Assembly: GCF_963663645.1 (NCBI RefSeq)
Contig: NZ_OY760503.1
Span: 1,431,501 to 1,495,500, forward strand
DNA length: 64,000 bases
Origin: an uncultured Trichococcus sp.
GTDB lineage: Bacteria > Bacillota > Bacilli > Lactobacillales > Aerococcaceae
Direction: 5' to 3'
Shown here: positions 39,000-48,223 of the stretch, piece after piece
How the letters are laid out: the number at the start of each line of letters is the position of its first letter
How positions within the stretch are numbered: position 1 is the first letter of the stretch
Translations under genes and position numbers: made by a program
The notes under the pieces: generated by a model
What the model saw: the letters and a program-made list of their open reading frames with translations, nothing else
Told to the model about the DNA's origin: nothing
Databases searched by the model: none

Positions 39000-39890
39000 A
39001 TGGCAGACACTCTCGAATTGGTAGTCATAACGGGGATGAGCGGCGCCGGAAAAACGGTAGCTTTGCAGACATTTGAAGATTTAGGCTATTTTTGTATAGA
39101 TAATATGCCCCCAAGTTTATTACCGAAATTTTGGGAGCTTGTAAAGGAATCGGGTAAAATAAGCAGAATCTGCTTAGTGATCGATCTGCGCTCCCGTGCA
39201 TTCTTTGATGAGATTATGTCGGCTGTGGACAGTTTGGACAATACTTCCTTCATCACGACCAAAGTCATCTTCCTTGATTCGAAGGACGATGTGCTTGTTT
39301 CCCGATACAAAGAGACAAGAAGAAGCCATCCCCTGACCCAATCGGGCGGAACCGTACTGGAAGGAATCCGCAAAGAAAGGGAATTGCTTGAGGACATCCG
39401 CAACCGCTCGCAGTTGGTCATCGACACGAGCGAAACAACACCGCGCCAATTAAGGGAACGGCTGCTGGATACATTCAAAGTCGACGATAAGGATGTTTTC
39501 CATGTTGAAGTCGTATCTTTCGGTTTCAAGTACGGCTTGCCGATCGATGCCGACATCGTGATGGACGTGCGCTTTTTGCCCAATCCGCATTACGTAGATG
39601 AACTGCGTCCGCTGACGGGGCTGGATAAGCCAGTCTATGATTATGTCATGAAGCAACCAGAGACAGAAATTTTTTACAAAAAATTCATCGACCTGTTGGA
39701 ATACATCATTCCCGGCTACAAAAAAGAAGGCAAGACTAGCGTTAATATCGCTATCGGCTGCACAGGCGGACAACACCGCTCGGTCGCTTTGTCGGAACGC
39801 ACCAGCCTGCAATTGAAGAGCGCGGGCTATCAAGTGAATACGACCCACCGTGATCGGAACAAACGCAAAGAGACGGTGAATCGGTCATGA
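39000..39890 (+). CDS. rapZ: RNase adapter / nucleotide-binding protein RapZ (YvcJ)
   Basis: P-loop protein of 296 residues with Walker A GMSGAGKT (13-20) and the C-terminal domain signature [14 protein letters not shown]. In Escherichia coli RapZ is an RNA-binding adaptor controlling glucosamine-6-phosphate synthase; in Firmicutes (YvcJ) it hydrolyses nucleotides and its RNA role is less clear. GGAGGA precedes the ATG. First gene of the conserved rapZ-yvcK-whiA cluster, overlapping yvcK by 4 bases. Confidence 0.94.
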   Translation: MADTLELVVITGMSGAGKTVALQTFEDLGYFCIDNMPPSLLPKFWELVKESGKISRICLVIDLRSRAFFDEIMSAVDSLDNTSFITTKVIFLDSKDDVLVSRYKETRRSHPLTQSGGTVLEGIRKERELLEDIRNRSQLVIDTSETTPRQLRERLLDTFKVDDKDVFHVEVVSFGFKYGLPIDADIVMDVRFLPNPHYVDELRPLTGLDKPVYDYVMKQPETEIFYKKFIDLLEYIIPGYKKEGKTSVNIAIGCTGGQHRSVALSERTSLQLKSAGYQVNTTHRDRNKRKETVNRS

Positions 39891-40885
39891 GTCAAAATCC
39901 GAGCAGAACGAAGAAAATCGTCGTTATCGGCGGCGGAACGGGCTTGCCGGTCATTCTGGAAGAACTGAAGAACCACAACACGGATATCACCGCCATCGTC
40001 ACAGTGGCTGATGATGGTGGCAGCAGCGGCATCATCCGCGACCATGTCAACATTGTGCCCCCCGGGGATATCCGCAACTGTCTGATTGCGCTCTCCGATA
40101 TGCCGAAACTGGAAAAGGACATTTTCCAATACCGTTTCAATTCAAAGGACTCCTTCATTTCCGGGCATGCCATCGGAAACCTCATCATCGTGGCCCTGAC
40201 TGAAATGGAAGGGAGTATTTTCGATGCCATTCGGCTTTTGTCCGTCATGATGGGCGTCAAAGGAAAAATCTATGCCGCAGCTGACGAGCCGCTCTCACTC
40301 TACGCAGAGTTCAAGGATGGCACGGTCATCAAGGGCGAATCGAAAATCGCAAAAGGCCGCAAAAAAATCGAACGCGTGTATGTCAAACCATTGGATGAAA
40401 CGAGGGAGGCCGTCGCTTCCCGTCATGTCATCAACAGCATCCTCGAGGCGGATATGGTCGTCATCGGACCGGGGAGCCTGTATACCAGTATTCTGCCTAA
40501 CCTGATGATCAGTGATCTGGGGAAAGCGGTCATCGAGACCAAAGCCGAGAAAGTATATATTTGCAACATCATGACGCAATTGGGCGAAACAGAGGGCTTC
40601 ACCGATGCCGAGCACATCAAGGTATTGCATGACCATCTGAAAGTGAAATTCATCGACACCGTATTGGTGAATACGGAAAGAGTGCCGGAGGAGTACCTCA
40701 ATCAGCAAGCCGACGAAGAGTATTTGCTGCAGGTACGCCACGATTTCAAGGGGCTGCGCGAAGAAAAATGCCGGGTCATTTCTGCGGACTTCCTGGATAT
40801 GAAGAACGGCGGCGTTTACCACGACGGCAAAAAAGTCGTTTCAGAACTGATCAATCTGATCTCCAATATCAAAACTATCTGTTGA
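39887..40885 (+). CDS. yvcK: Gluconeogenesis/morphogenesis factor YvcK (UPF0052)
   Basis: CofD-like protein of 332 residues. N-terminal Rossmann-like [16 protein letters not shown], then [13 protein letters not shown] and [14 protein letters not shown], typical of the family. In Bacillus YvcK is needed for growth on gluconeogenic carbon sources and binds UDP-sugars, influencing cell-wall synthesis. It is translationally coupled to rapZ and followed by whiA. Confidence 0.93.
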   Translation: MSQNPSRTKKIVVIGGGTGLPVILEELKNHNTDITAIVTVADDGGSSGIIRDHVNIVPPGDIRNCLIALSDMPKLEKDIFQYRFNSKDSFISGHAIGNLIIVALTEMEGSIFDAIRLLSVMMGVKGKIYAAADEPLSLYAEFKDGTVIKGESKIAKGRKKIERVYVKPLDETREAVASRHVINSILEADMVVIGPGSLYTSILPNLMISDLGKAVIETKAEKVYICNIMTQLGETEGFTDAEHIKVLHDHLKVKFIDTVLVNTERVPEEYLNQQADEEYLLQVRHDFKGLREEKCRVISADFLDMKNGGVYHDGKKVVSELINLISNIKTIC

Positions 40886-40927
40886 CCTTTTTTCTGATCG
40901 AAAGAAGCTGTCGGAAAGGGGGCATTT

Positions 40928-41869
40928 ATGTCTTTTGCATCTGAAGTAAAAAAAGAATTGACAACATTGGAAGTGCACCGGGAACATGCGAAAGCCGAAT
41001 TGACCGCGTTGATCCGGATGAGCGGATCGGTCAGCATCTATAATCAGGCATTTGTCCTGAATGTCCAGACAGAAAATGCTGCAATCGCCAGACGGATGTA
41101 CGTCCTCCTGAAGGATCACTACTCATTCGAAAGCGAATTGCTGGTGCGCCGGAAAATGAAGCTGAAGAAAAACAATGTCTACATTGTGCGCCTGAAGCAA
41201 GGCGTCCGGGAACTGTTGAGCGATCTGAATATTTTCGACGGGCTGTCATTCAAGACGCAAGTTTCCGAGGATATCATGAACAATAACCAGAAGGAACGCT
41301 CCTATTTGCGCGGTGCCTTCATGGCCGGGGGATCGGTGAACAGCCCGGAAACGAGCCGTTACCATCTGGAAATCTATTCCAATTATGAGGACCACAACCA
41401 GGACATCTGCGATATGATGAATCACTTTGACCTGAATGCGCGGACGATCGAGCGCCGTAACGGCTTCATCACGTATCTGAAGGAAGCCGAAAAGATTGCC
41501 GACTTTTTGGCGTTGATCGGTGCCCACAATGCGATGATGAAATTCGAGGACGTGCGGATCATCCGCGATATGCGCAATTCCGTCAATCGCTTGGTGAATT
41601 GCGAAAACGCCAATATGAACAAGACGATCGATGCGGCGGCAAAGCAGATCGCCAACATCGAATTCATCGAAGCTACTGTAGGGTTGGGGAGATTGCCGGA
41701 CAAACTGAAGGAAATCGCCGTGATCCGCTTGGAGAACCCCGACATCAGCCTGAAAGAGCTCGGCGAAATGATCCCTAGCGGAGTCATCTCCAAATCCGGC
41801 ATCAATCACCGTTTGCGAAAAATCAATGACTTTGCGGATTCATTGCGGATGGGAAAAGCCGCCCGCTGA
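40928..41869 (+). CDS. whiA: DNA-binding protein WhiA
   Basis: WhiA has an N-terminal degenerate LAGLIDADG homing-endonuclease fold and a C-terminal helix-turn-helix. 313 residues: [15 protein letters not shown] start, [20 protein letters not shown] (about 120-139) and the C-terminal [20 protein letters not shown] (about 277-296). It influences division and chromosome segregation in Bacillus and sporulation in Streptomyces. GAAAGGGGG lies before the ATG. Confidence 0.95.
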   Translation: MSFASEVKKELTTLEVHREHAKAELTALIRMSGSVSIYNQAFVLNVQTENAAIARRMYVLLKDHYSFESELLVRRKMKLKKNNVYIVRLKQGVRELLSDLNIFDGLSFKTQVSEDIMNNNQKERSYLRGAFMAGGSVNSPETSRYHLEIYSNYEDHNQDICDMMNHFDLNARTIERRNGFITYLKEAEKIADFLALIGAHNAMMKFEDVRIIRDMRNSVNRLVNCENANMNKTIDAAAKQIANIEFIEATVGLGRLPDKLKEIAVIRLENPDISLKELGEMIPSGVISKSGINHRLRKINDFADSLRMGKAAR

Positions 41870-41877
41870 TACACGCG

Positions 41878-41920
41878 AATAAACCTGAAGACAGGAAAAA
41901 GTCTCCAGGTTTATTTTTTA
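41878..41920 (+). terminator. Terminator after whiA
   Basis: AATAAACCTGAAGAC pairs with GTCTCCAGGTTTATT, ending in a T-run. Confidence 0.88.
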
Positions 41921-41991
41921 CGGTAAAAAATCAGGCCTCCTTTTCTGCGGATATTATAGACAGTAAGTCAAGCAGAAGGAGGAATGAAAAG

Positions 41992-42327
41992 ATGAATCAA
42001 GTATCATTGATCGGGCGGCTGGTGCGGCCCATCCAGGTGCAACAGGTGAATGGGGAAAGGCAAGTCTGCAACAATACGCTGGCGGTGCAACGGCTAAGGA
42101 AAGCGGATGAAGGCCAACCGCAGGCGGATTTCATACCTGTCGTATTTTGGGGGGCAACCGCAAATCTGGTCGAACAGTACTGCGCCAAAGGGAACCAGAT
42201 CGGCGTCAATGGCCATTTGGTTTCGCGTTCCTACGTCAATAAGCAGGAGCAGCACGTCTATGTCGTCGAATTGGTCGTGGAAGAATTGTATTTTGTCGAA
42301 GCGAAAAGGGAACAGGAAGCAGTCTGA
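41992..42327 (+). CDS. ssb: Short single-stranded DNA-binding protein (SsbB-like)
   Basis: OB-fold protein of 111 residues covering only the DNA-binding core (VSLIGRLVRPIQVQQ..., DFIPVVFWGATANL, ...GHLVSRSYVNKQEQ). It lacks the long Gly/Gln tail and the acidic DDDIPF end that recruits partners in the essential SsbA. Length and layout match the competence-induced SsbB/YwpH of Bacillus, so a role with incoming single-stranded DNA is plausible but unproven. AGGAGG precedes the ATG. It stands alone between two terminators. Confidence 0.88.
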   Translation: MNQVSLIGRLVRPIQVQQVNGERQVCNNTLAVQRLRKADEGQPQADFIPVVFWGATANLVEQYCAKGNQIGVNGHLVSRSYVNKQEQHVYVVELVVEELYFVEAKREQEAV

Positions 42328-42338
42328 TATGTTCACTC

Positions 42339-42366
42339 AAAAGCCCCGGGTTCCGGGGCTTTTCTG
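42339..42366 (+). terminator. Terminator after ssb
   Basis: AAAAGCCCCGG pairs with CCGGGGCTTTT around a minimal loop. Confidence 0.82.
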
Positions 42367-42489
42367 TCGGAAGCGGCGATTTCCCCGTTTATTCATAGAA
42401 AATTCAAAGGTATGTGGTATCGTAGACTGGAAATGATGCCGCTTATCGGAAAAAAAGATATAATGTAGGAAATGAAAAGGAGAGTCGCT

Positions 42490-43203
42490 ATGGAAATTTT
42501 GATGATAGAAGACAATGAAGCCGTATGCGAAATGATGGCGATGTTTTTCGAGAATGAGGGCTGGCAAGCTGCGTTCAAGCATGACGGTAAAGAGGGCCTG
42601 GAGGCGTTCGCGGCAGCAGACAGGAAATGGGATATGATCATCCTCGATCTGAACCTGCCGAGCATGGATGGGATGCAGGTCTGCCGCGAAATAAGGAAGA
42701 TCTCCCAGTTTGTGCCGATCATCATGCTGACGGCGCGCGATTCGGAGAGCGACCAGGTCATCGGTCTGGAAATCGGCGCGGATGAATACGTCACGAAACC
42801 GTTCAGCCCATTGACGCTGATCGCCCGCATCAAAGCGATGCACCGTCGCGCTAAGGTCGATCATTCGCAGGTGCAGGCCGCGGATGATTTCGACGTGCTC
42901 ACCGATCATGTCAAAATCAGCACAATCACGCGCGAAGCCTATCTTGACGGGAATCAGATCGAAAGTCTGACGCCGAAGGAATTCGAACTTTTTGCTTTGC
43001 TGGCCGAACACCCGAAACAAGTATTTTCGAGGGAACACCTTTTGACCCGGATCTGGGAAGACCCTTATTACGGGGATGAGCGCACAATCGATGCCCACAT
43101 CAAGAAATTGCGGCAAAAAATAGAAGCGGTCGGACCGCAAGTGATCCAAACGGTTTGGGGAGTCGGCTACAAATTCGACGACAGCGGAGTAGAGGATAAA
43201 TGA
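42490..43203 (+). CDS. OmpR-family response regulator, target unknown
   Basis: 237 residues: receiver domain with E7/D8, phospho-acceptor D53 (IILDLNLPSMDG) and VTKPFSP, then a winged-helix DNA-binding domain (about 135-235) ending VWGVGYKF. The start was set at ATG 42490, about 8 bases after AAAAGGAG; an in-frame ATG 18 bases upstream overlaps that site. A TATAAT at 42459-42464 is a likely -10. It overlaps its kinase by 4 bases. The system is paralogous to PhoPR, but no neighbouring gene reveals its signal. Confidence 0.88.
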   Translation: MEILMIEDNEAVCEMMAMFFENEGWQAAFKHDGKEGLEAFAAADRKWDMIILDLNLPSMDGMQVCREIRKISQFVPIIMLTARDSESDQVIGLEIGADEYVTKPFSPLTLIARIKAMHRRAKVDHSQVQAADDFDVLTDHVKISTITREAYLDGNQIESLTPKEFELFALLAEHPKQVFSREHLLTRIWEDPYYGDERTIDAHIKKLRQKIEAVGPQVIQTVWGVGYKFDDSGVEDK

Positions 43204-44627
43204 AGTACGTCTATCAACAAATCCTGGCTTTTTTCGCCTTGATTCTAATAACCGTCAGTACGACAGGCATCCTGATCATCCAATACGTCACCAGTAATGT
43301 CTACGACGAGAAAGAGGCGCAGCTGTACGGCTATGCCGAATCGATCATCGATCAGAACATGACGATCCAGCAACTGGAAAGCGGCTCGACATTGGTGTCC
43401 AACCAGGATGTCTCGTTCGCCATCTTCGATGCCGAAGACCATATGGTTTATCCGCAAGCGACGGATCTGTACACGAGCGGAATCAGCACCGAGGATTTTG
43501 AGAGGCTCTCAGAAGGGGAACGGATTTCGTTGACGGAACGGGATCGCGGCTTCCTGAACGAAAAGAAGCGCTTCTTGACGGTCTATCTCCCGCTGTTTAA
43601 TGCTACTACAGCCGAGTTCACGGGCTTCATAGCTGTAGGGTCGCCGGTAAAAGGGATCGAGGATGAAATCAATGAAATTGAGCACAACCTGCTTGTGGCT
43701 GTGCTGACTTCGGGCGGCATCGCGATCGTCTTAAGCCTCGGGATCGCCAATTATCTGACAAGGCGTATCAAACGCATGCGGAGGGCCACCCACGAGATTG
43801 CTTCTGGCAATTTTGACATCTCGCTGGAGAATCATCACAAAGATGAATTTGATGAGCTTTCGGAGGATTTCAACCAAATGGCAAGGTCTTTGAAAGCCTC
43901 CAATGAGGAAGTCGAACGCCAAGAGAACTTGCGGCGTCAGTTCATGATGGATGTTGCCCATGAGATGCGCACGCCGCTCACGACGATCAACGGCATCCTG
44001 GAAGGGATCCAGCACCATATGATCCCTGCAGGAAGCCGGGACCGGAGCATGCAGCTGATGCAGAAAGAAACCAAAAGGCTGATCCGACTGGTGAACGAAA
44101 ACCTGGATTATGAAAAGATCCGCTCCAACCAGATCGTTTTAGTAAAGCAGGAGTTTTCTGCCAAGGAAGCGCTGGAGAATGTGGCGGAACAGATGCGGGC
44201 AAAAGCGCAGGAGAAGGATGACTTGATCATCGTCCAGGTGGATGCAGCGGACCGGATCTACGCGGACTATGACCGTTTTATCCAGATCATGGTGAACCTT
44301 ACGCAGAACGCTATCCAGTTCACGAAAAATGGCACCATCACCTTGTCGTCGTTCCGGGATGGCGAGCAGCAAATCATCCAGGTCAAGGACACGGGCATCG
44401 GAATCGAGAAGAAGGATATCACGAGCATCTGGGAGAGATTCTACAAGGTGGATGTTTCCAGAAAGAACACGAAATTCGGCGAATCGGGAATCGGGCTGGC
44501 TGTGGTCCAATCCTTAGTGATGAACCATCAAGGGACTGTCGACGTGGAGAGCAATCCAGGCGAGGGAACGACCTTCACGATTGCATTGCCAACGAAAACG
44601 GCACTCGAAAAAAATGAGAAATGCTGA
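43200..44627 (+). CDS. Sensor histidine kinase, partner of the preceding regulator
   Basis: 475 residues: membrane segment (about 8-30), extracellular domain of about 130 residues, second membrane segment (about 162-183), HAMP (about 183-237), HisKA with H254 in DVAHEMRTPLTTI, and the ATPase domain with NLTQNAIQF, DTGIGIEKKD and SGIGLAVVQSLV. There is no PAS domain, unlike PhoR. Its stimulus is unknown; ltaS lies convergently downstream, which is only a loose hint of an envelope role. Confidence 0.88.
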   Translation: MKYVYQQILAFFALILITVSTTGILIIQYVTSNVYDEKEAQLYGYAESIIDQNMTIQQLESGSTLVSNQDVSFAIFDAEDHMVYPQATDLYTSGISTEDFERLSEGERISLTERDRGFLNEKKRFLTVYLPLFNATTAEFTGFIAVGSPVKGIEDEINEIEHNLLVAVLTSGGIAIVLSLGIANYLTRRIKRMRRATHEIASGNFDISLENHHKDEFDELSEDFNQMARSLKASNEEVERQENLRRQFMMDVAHEMRTPLTTINGILEGIQHHMIPAGSRDRSMQLMQKETKRLIRLVNENLDYEKIRSNQIVLVKQEFSAKEALENVAEQMRAKAQEKDDLIIVQVDAADRIYADYDRFIQIMVNLTQNAIQFTKNGTITLSSFRDGEQQIIQVKDTGIGIEKKDITSIWERFYKVDVSRKNTKFGESGIGLAVVQSLVMNHQGTVDVESNPGEGTTFTIALPTKTALEKNEKC

Positions 44628-45055
44628 ACGGGTTCGCTCAGCCCTGATTAAGGAAACACTGTGACCTAATCGGTCAAGTACTCTGATGTCACAGTGCGAC
44701 ATCAGAGGGCCTTACTGCAAGACCATTTGGATGGCCTGATGACAGGATCAAGCGATTGAAATCGCAAGAGTCATGACAATTTAGGAAATCGTGCCATGCA
44801 ACGTTCCCTGCGGTCACCTTGTACTGGGACTCTAAGGGGTGAATCCCTAAAAGTCCCATGCAACTGAGCATCGTAGAGCGCAATTGCTGAGAGACTTCCT
44901 GCGTCAGCAGGTTAGTCGAACAGTATGTCTTGGCTCGCAGAGACAAGAGGTTCCTTTATCCTTTTTCCGAAGGGCTAACCCGTGAAGCTGGACAACTTTT
45001 TGGATGCAGGTAACATTGGGAGGTGTGTTAAACACCAACGGTGATGCGATTTTGG
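44623..45055. repeat. Dispersed repeat copy, split by a structured segment
   Basis: The left part GCTGAACGGGTTCGCTCAG (44623-44641) and the right part from GGCTAACCCGTGAAGCT (44973 on) through CACCAACGGTGATGCGATTTT (about 45030-45050) match, in the same order, the uninterrupted copy at 49.41-49.52 kb. The 330 bases between are absent from that copy. No convincing protein is encoded in the 505-bp gap between the kinase gene and ltaS. Confidence 0.72.
44640..44976. ncRNA. Candidate structured RNA or non-autonomous mobile segment inside the repeat
   Basis: Bounded by AGCCCT (44640) and AGGGCT (44971-44976). Hairpins visible: CTCTGATGTC/GACATCAGAG with a 7-nt loop (44681-44707), GCGAT/ATCGC nested within ATGAC/GTCAT (about 44740-44776), GGGACT-TA-GGG paired with CCC-TA-AGTCCC (about 44827-44859), and CCTGC/GCAGG. 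This density is unusual for a spacer. It matches no RNA family I recognise (not tmRNA, RNase P, 6S, SRP RNA or T-box). The strand is undetermined. Confidence 0.4.
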
Positions 45056-45088
45056 ATTTGAAATATTTTATACTGTTCGATTCTATAA

Positions 45089-45130
45089 AAAAGAGCTGTC
45101 GGAATTTCAAAAAATTCCGACAGCTCTTTT
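45089..45130. terminator. Bidirectional terminator before ltaS end
   Basis: AAAAGAGCTGTCGGAATT pairs perfectly with AATTCCGACAGCTCTTTT; it serves ltaS on the minus strand and any plus-strand transcript. Confidence 0.92.
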
Positions 45131-45132
45131 GG

Positions 45133-47313
45133 TCATTCGACTGTTTCTGTCTGTTCTTCTGTTGGGGCTGCTTCTGTAGCGGGTTGTTCTTCCGTTACAG
45201 TGCTTTCAGCAGCAGCGGCTTGGTTGGCCGGGAACTCCGGAGCATCCGTCTGATAAAGAGGAACGCTAGAGACACCGTTGTTCGTGTAGTACAAGGAAGT
45301 GTTCAGATCGCCCAATTCCGCGATATCCCCTTCCAGTTCGGCTGGAGAATCCACATAGCTGTGCAGGCTCTTATCCACAGGCACGAATCCATCCGGTGTG
45401 TAGAAGCGAAGCAAGTCGCCATTGATGATCTGATCGGAGATGGCAAGCTGCAGTTCAGCTTGCGCCCGGATTGCGGCAACAGCCTGGACAACTTCTTCGG
45501 TCTGATAGGCAAGCGTGCCTGTTTGGGTACGGTAGACATTGTTGCCTAAAATGGTGTATTCGCTCGTTACGATGCTGCCGTTGCGGAAAACAACGATTCC
45601 CTCATTTTGCGCCGACAACAGATCCTGTCCAAGTTGGATGTAGGATGAAGTATCGACACCCAGAAGATGCATCACAGTAGGCAAGATATCGATCTGGCCG
45701 CCATATACATCACTGATCTGTCCGGTACCGGAACCGGGATTATGGATGATGAAAGGAACACGCTGCATCATGGCATCGTCATAGGCACCCCACAAATCTG
45801 CATCCGCTCCGATGAGCGGCGCCAAAGTATCGTTGCGTGAGCTGGAAATGCCGAAATGGTCGCCGTACAGTACAAAAATCGTATTATCATAAAGTCCTGC
45901 ATCCTTCATGTATTGGAAGAATTCAGCCAAGGCCTCGTCGGCATAGTGGACGGTGTTGAAGTAACCGTCAATCGTTTCATCACCGGTGTCCAAAGCAAAG
46001 GTGCTGTTCATCTCATCCTCAGGGAACGGGAAGTGGTTCGAAACGGTTATGAACTTCGCGTAGAAGGGCTGCGGCAATTGTTCAAGATATTGAGCCGATT
46101 CCTGGAAGAACAATTTATCCTTCAGACCGTACTCGACAGAGTTTTCATCCGTCAGTGTGTAGCTACTGTCGGCATCAAAGAAATAGTCATAGTCAAAAGA
46201 TTTATAAACATTGTCGCGATCCCAGAAAGAGCCGACATTGCCGTGAAAAACGGCTGATGTGTAACCATAGGTTTCGCTCAAAATGGCCGGTGCCGATTGG
46301 AACGTGTTGTCGGCGCCGATCTGCGTGAAGGCTGAACCTTGAGACAGTCCAAACAAAGAATTATCCAGCATCAATTCGGCATCACTGGTTTTTCCTTGCC
46401 CAGTCTGATGGAAAATGTTGCTGAAACTGTAGGAATCACTGCTGTGGTACAAGCTGTTCAGGAATGGCGTCACTTCTGCCGTCGTACCTGACTCATCGGT
46501 AAGCGAGAAATCCATCAGGAACTGCTGCATGCTTTCCAGATGGATGTAGACGACGTTTTTGCCTTCCGCTTGCCCGAAGTATGTCTCGTTGGGTTCGGCG
46601 TAATGTGTACTCAGGTAATCAAGGACAGTAGCCATATCGGAGCTGTCCGCGCTTGCCCGCACTTGGTTGGCCTGGGCAGTCTTGATTCCGTCATAGAGCG
46701 TGTAGACATTGATGCCCAAGTATTTGACGATATAGTTGCGGTCAAAAGTTCTCGTCAGCAACTGCGGGCGGCTGATTTCGGCCAGGCCTAGGTTAGCGGC
46801 GAAGAGGGCAATCGAGGCGGCAACTGTCGCAAATGCCCATCGTTTCTTGAAGACGCGTTCGTCGCGGTTTTTGCTGATGAATTTCTTATAGACATAGATG
46901 AGCACGAAAGCATCAATCCAATAGAACAGGTCGATTGGCTGCATCATGGCGATGACGCCGGAACCCAAGTTTTTGGTTGCATTGGCTGAACCGAAAATGG
47001 TCTTGATCGTCAAGAAATCCGTAAATTCACGGTAATAGACGATGTTTGCGAACAACAGGACCGAATTCAGCATATACAAGGCAATCAGGCTTCTGTAACC
47101 TTTTTTGGGATTCTTAACAAAAAGGGAAATCCCCAGAATCAATAAGGTCGTAGCAATCGGATTGATGAAAAGAATCAGCTGCTGAAACCAGCCGTCTACG
47201 CCTAAAGAGAACGCTGTGTGGTAAGCGAAATAGGTCTTCAGCCAGAAAAGGACGACGGCGAACAGGAAAAATCCGAATCGCGTTTGCAACTGTTCAGTTA
47301 ATTTTTGTTTCAA
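45133..47313 (-). CDS. ltaS: Lipoteichoic acid synthase (LtaS-type)
   Basis: Membrane enzyme that polymerises glycerol-phosphate from phosphatidylglycerol onto a glycolipid anchor. 726 residues: five membrane segments in the first 180, then an extracellular sulfatase-like domain with metal ligand E260 (HLESMQQF) and catalytic T309 in HQTGQGKTSDAE, matching E255 and T300 of Staphylococcus LtaS. The tail is Glu/Ala/Thr-rich and low complexity. It starts at TTG (complement of 47311-47313), 8 bases after GGAGGT. It carries a consensus promoter and a Pho-box-like array upstream. Confidence 0.93.
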   Translation of the reverse strand: MKQKLTEQLQTRFGFFLFAVVLFWLKTYFAYHTAFSLGVDGWFQQLILFINPIATTLLILGISLFVKNPKKGYRSLIALYMLNSVLLFANIVYYREFTDFLTIKTIFGSANATKNLGSGVIAMMQPIDLFYWIDAFVLIYVYKKFISKNRDERVFKKRWAFATVAASIALFAANLGLAEISRPQLLTRTFDRNYIVKYLGINVYTLYDGIKTAQANQVRASADSSDMATVLDYLSTHYAEPNETYFGQAEGKNVVYIHLESMQQFLMDFSLTDESGTTAEVTPFLNSLYHSSDSYSFSNIFHQTGQGKTSDAELMLDNSLFGLSQGSAFTQIGADNTFQSAPAILSETYGYTSAVFHGNVGSFWDRDNVYKSFDYDYFFDADSSYTLTDENSVEYGLKDKLFFQESAQYLEQLPQPFYAKFITVSNHFPFPEDEMNSTFALDTGDETIDGYFNTVHYADEALAEFFQYMKDAGLYDNTIFVLYGDHFGISSSRNDTLAPLIGADADLWGAYDDAMMQRVPFIIHNPGSGTGQISDVYGGQIDILPTVMHLLGVDTSSYIQLGQDLLSAQNEGIVVFRNGSIVTSEYTILGNNVYRTQTGTLAYQTEEVVQAVAAIRAQAELQLAISDQIINGDLLRFYTPDGFVPVDKSLHSYVDSPAELEGDIAELGDLNTSLYYTNNGVSSVPLYQTDAPEFPANQAAAAESTVTEEQPATEAAPTEEQTETVE

Positions 47314-47365
47314 AAAAGAGACCTCCTATGTTATCTTTGGAACACATGTAAATTTCATGTGGATT

Positions 47366-47404
47366 TTTAAAGGTAATGTGTGATATTTGTGAATTTTGTG
47401 TAAA
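47366..47404 (-). promoter_or_regulatory. Pho-box-like direct repeats downstream of the ltaS promoter
   Basis: Read on the minus strand: TTTACA (47404-47399), TTCACA (47393-47388), CACACA (47382-47377), TTTAAA (47371-47366), all in exact 11-bp register. The same period and hexamer occur before both pstS genes. Position between the promoter and the ribosome site suggests repression by phosphorylated PhoP rather than activation. Confidence 0.55.
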
Positions 47405-47417
47405 ATGTGCTAGTGTC

Positions 47418-47446
47418 ATTATATTCTGAATGCTTTTGATAGTCAA
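47418..47446 (-). promoter_or_regulatory. Promoter of ltaS
   Basis: On the minus strand TTGACT (47446-47441), exactly 17 bases, TATAAT (47423-47418). Confidence 0.85.
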
Positions 47447-47574
47447 TCGAGGCACCGTAAAGATTTTCCTAAGTTTTTCTCAAGAACGGTTGCTTTTTTC
47501 AGGATTTTTCGAGAAAATGGGTCTTTCAATGTATCTGATCAAAGGAACAAAACTGACAAAGGTGAGCATAAATT

Positions 47575-48201
47575 ATGATATTTTTACAAGGGCCGTATGA
47601 GTGGGTGGCTGTTTCATTGGAATCATCCGTCAATCATTTTCCGCTCATACAATTAGTTTTCAACAGCGTGGACAAGACCATTCTGTATTATTTGATTTGG
47701 TTGGTCTTGCGGGCAACCTATCTGCTGCATAGGCACCGCAAGACGGGCAAAAAAATCCCCTTATATAAGGAAGGATTGCTGCATGCTCTGTTCATCTACA
47801 TCGTTCTGCTGCTTCAACTGACGGTTTTCCGCAACGAAGAGACTTTTTGGACCGTTGAGTATCATAAGATCGATTGGTCGGCGATCCATTGGCTGCCGTT
47901 GGTGGATACGATCAAACTCTTTTATGGGGACTCGGGATTTTCGGCCTGGTATAATTCATGGGGGAATGTTGTCTGGTTTATGCCGCTTGGCTACATGGGG
48001 CCGTATCTGTTCAGGAAAAAATGCAGTTTCCTCAAAGTGACGGCAATCGGCTTTCTTTTTTCCAGCATGATCGAGTTCCTCCAGCTCATCTTTCAGACGG
48101 GCGTGACGCATATCGATGATGTCTTCTTCAATACGCTGGGTGCCGCAATCGGCTACGGCATCTGGGTGTCATCAAAAAACACAGCAGTGCAGAACGGATA
48201 A
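47575..48201 (+). CDS. VanZ-family membrane protein
   Basis: 208 residues with about four to five membrane segments (hydrophobic stretches near 38-55, 70-87, 124-142, 150-170, 180-198). The VanZ-like core reads WGNVVWFMPLGYMGPYLF and SSMIEFLQLIFQTGVTHIDD, typical of the family. VanZ of Tn1546 gives low-level teicoplanin resistance, but most chromosomal members have no known role. GGTGAG lies upstream of the ATG. It is divergent from ltaS and 22 bases before the methyltransferase gene, so those two may form one unit. Confidence 0.85.
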   Translation: MIFLQGPYEWVAVSLESSVNHFPLIQLVFNSVDKTILYYLIWLVLRATYLLHRHRKTGKKIPLYKEGLLHALFIYIVLLLQLTVFRNEETFWTVEYHKIDWSAIHWLPLVDTIKLFYGDSGFSAWYNSWGNVVWFMPLGYMGPYLFRKKCSFLKVTAIGFLFSSMIEFLQLIFQTGVTHIDDVFFNTLGAAIGYGIWVSSKNTAVQNG

Positions 48202-48223
48202 TTGACTATAAAGGAAGTAAAAA

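Noticed and set aside
44694-44976. Group II intron starting at GTGCG within the structured segment
   Set aside because: Too short, no recognisable domain V (AGC...GAAA...GTTC-like hairpin) and no reverse transcriptase; GTGCG alone is not evidence.
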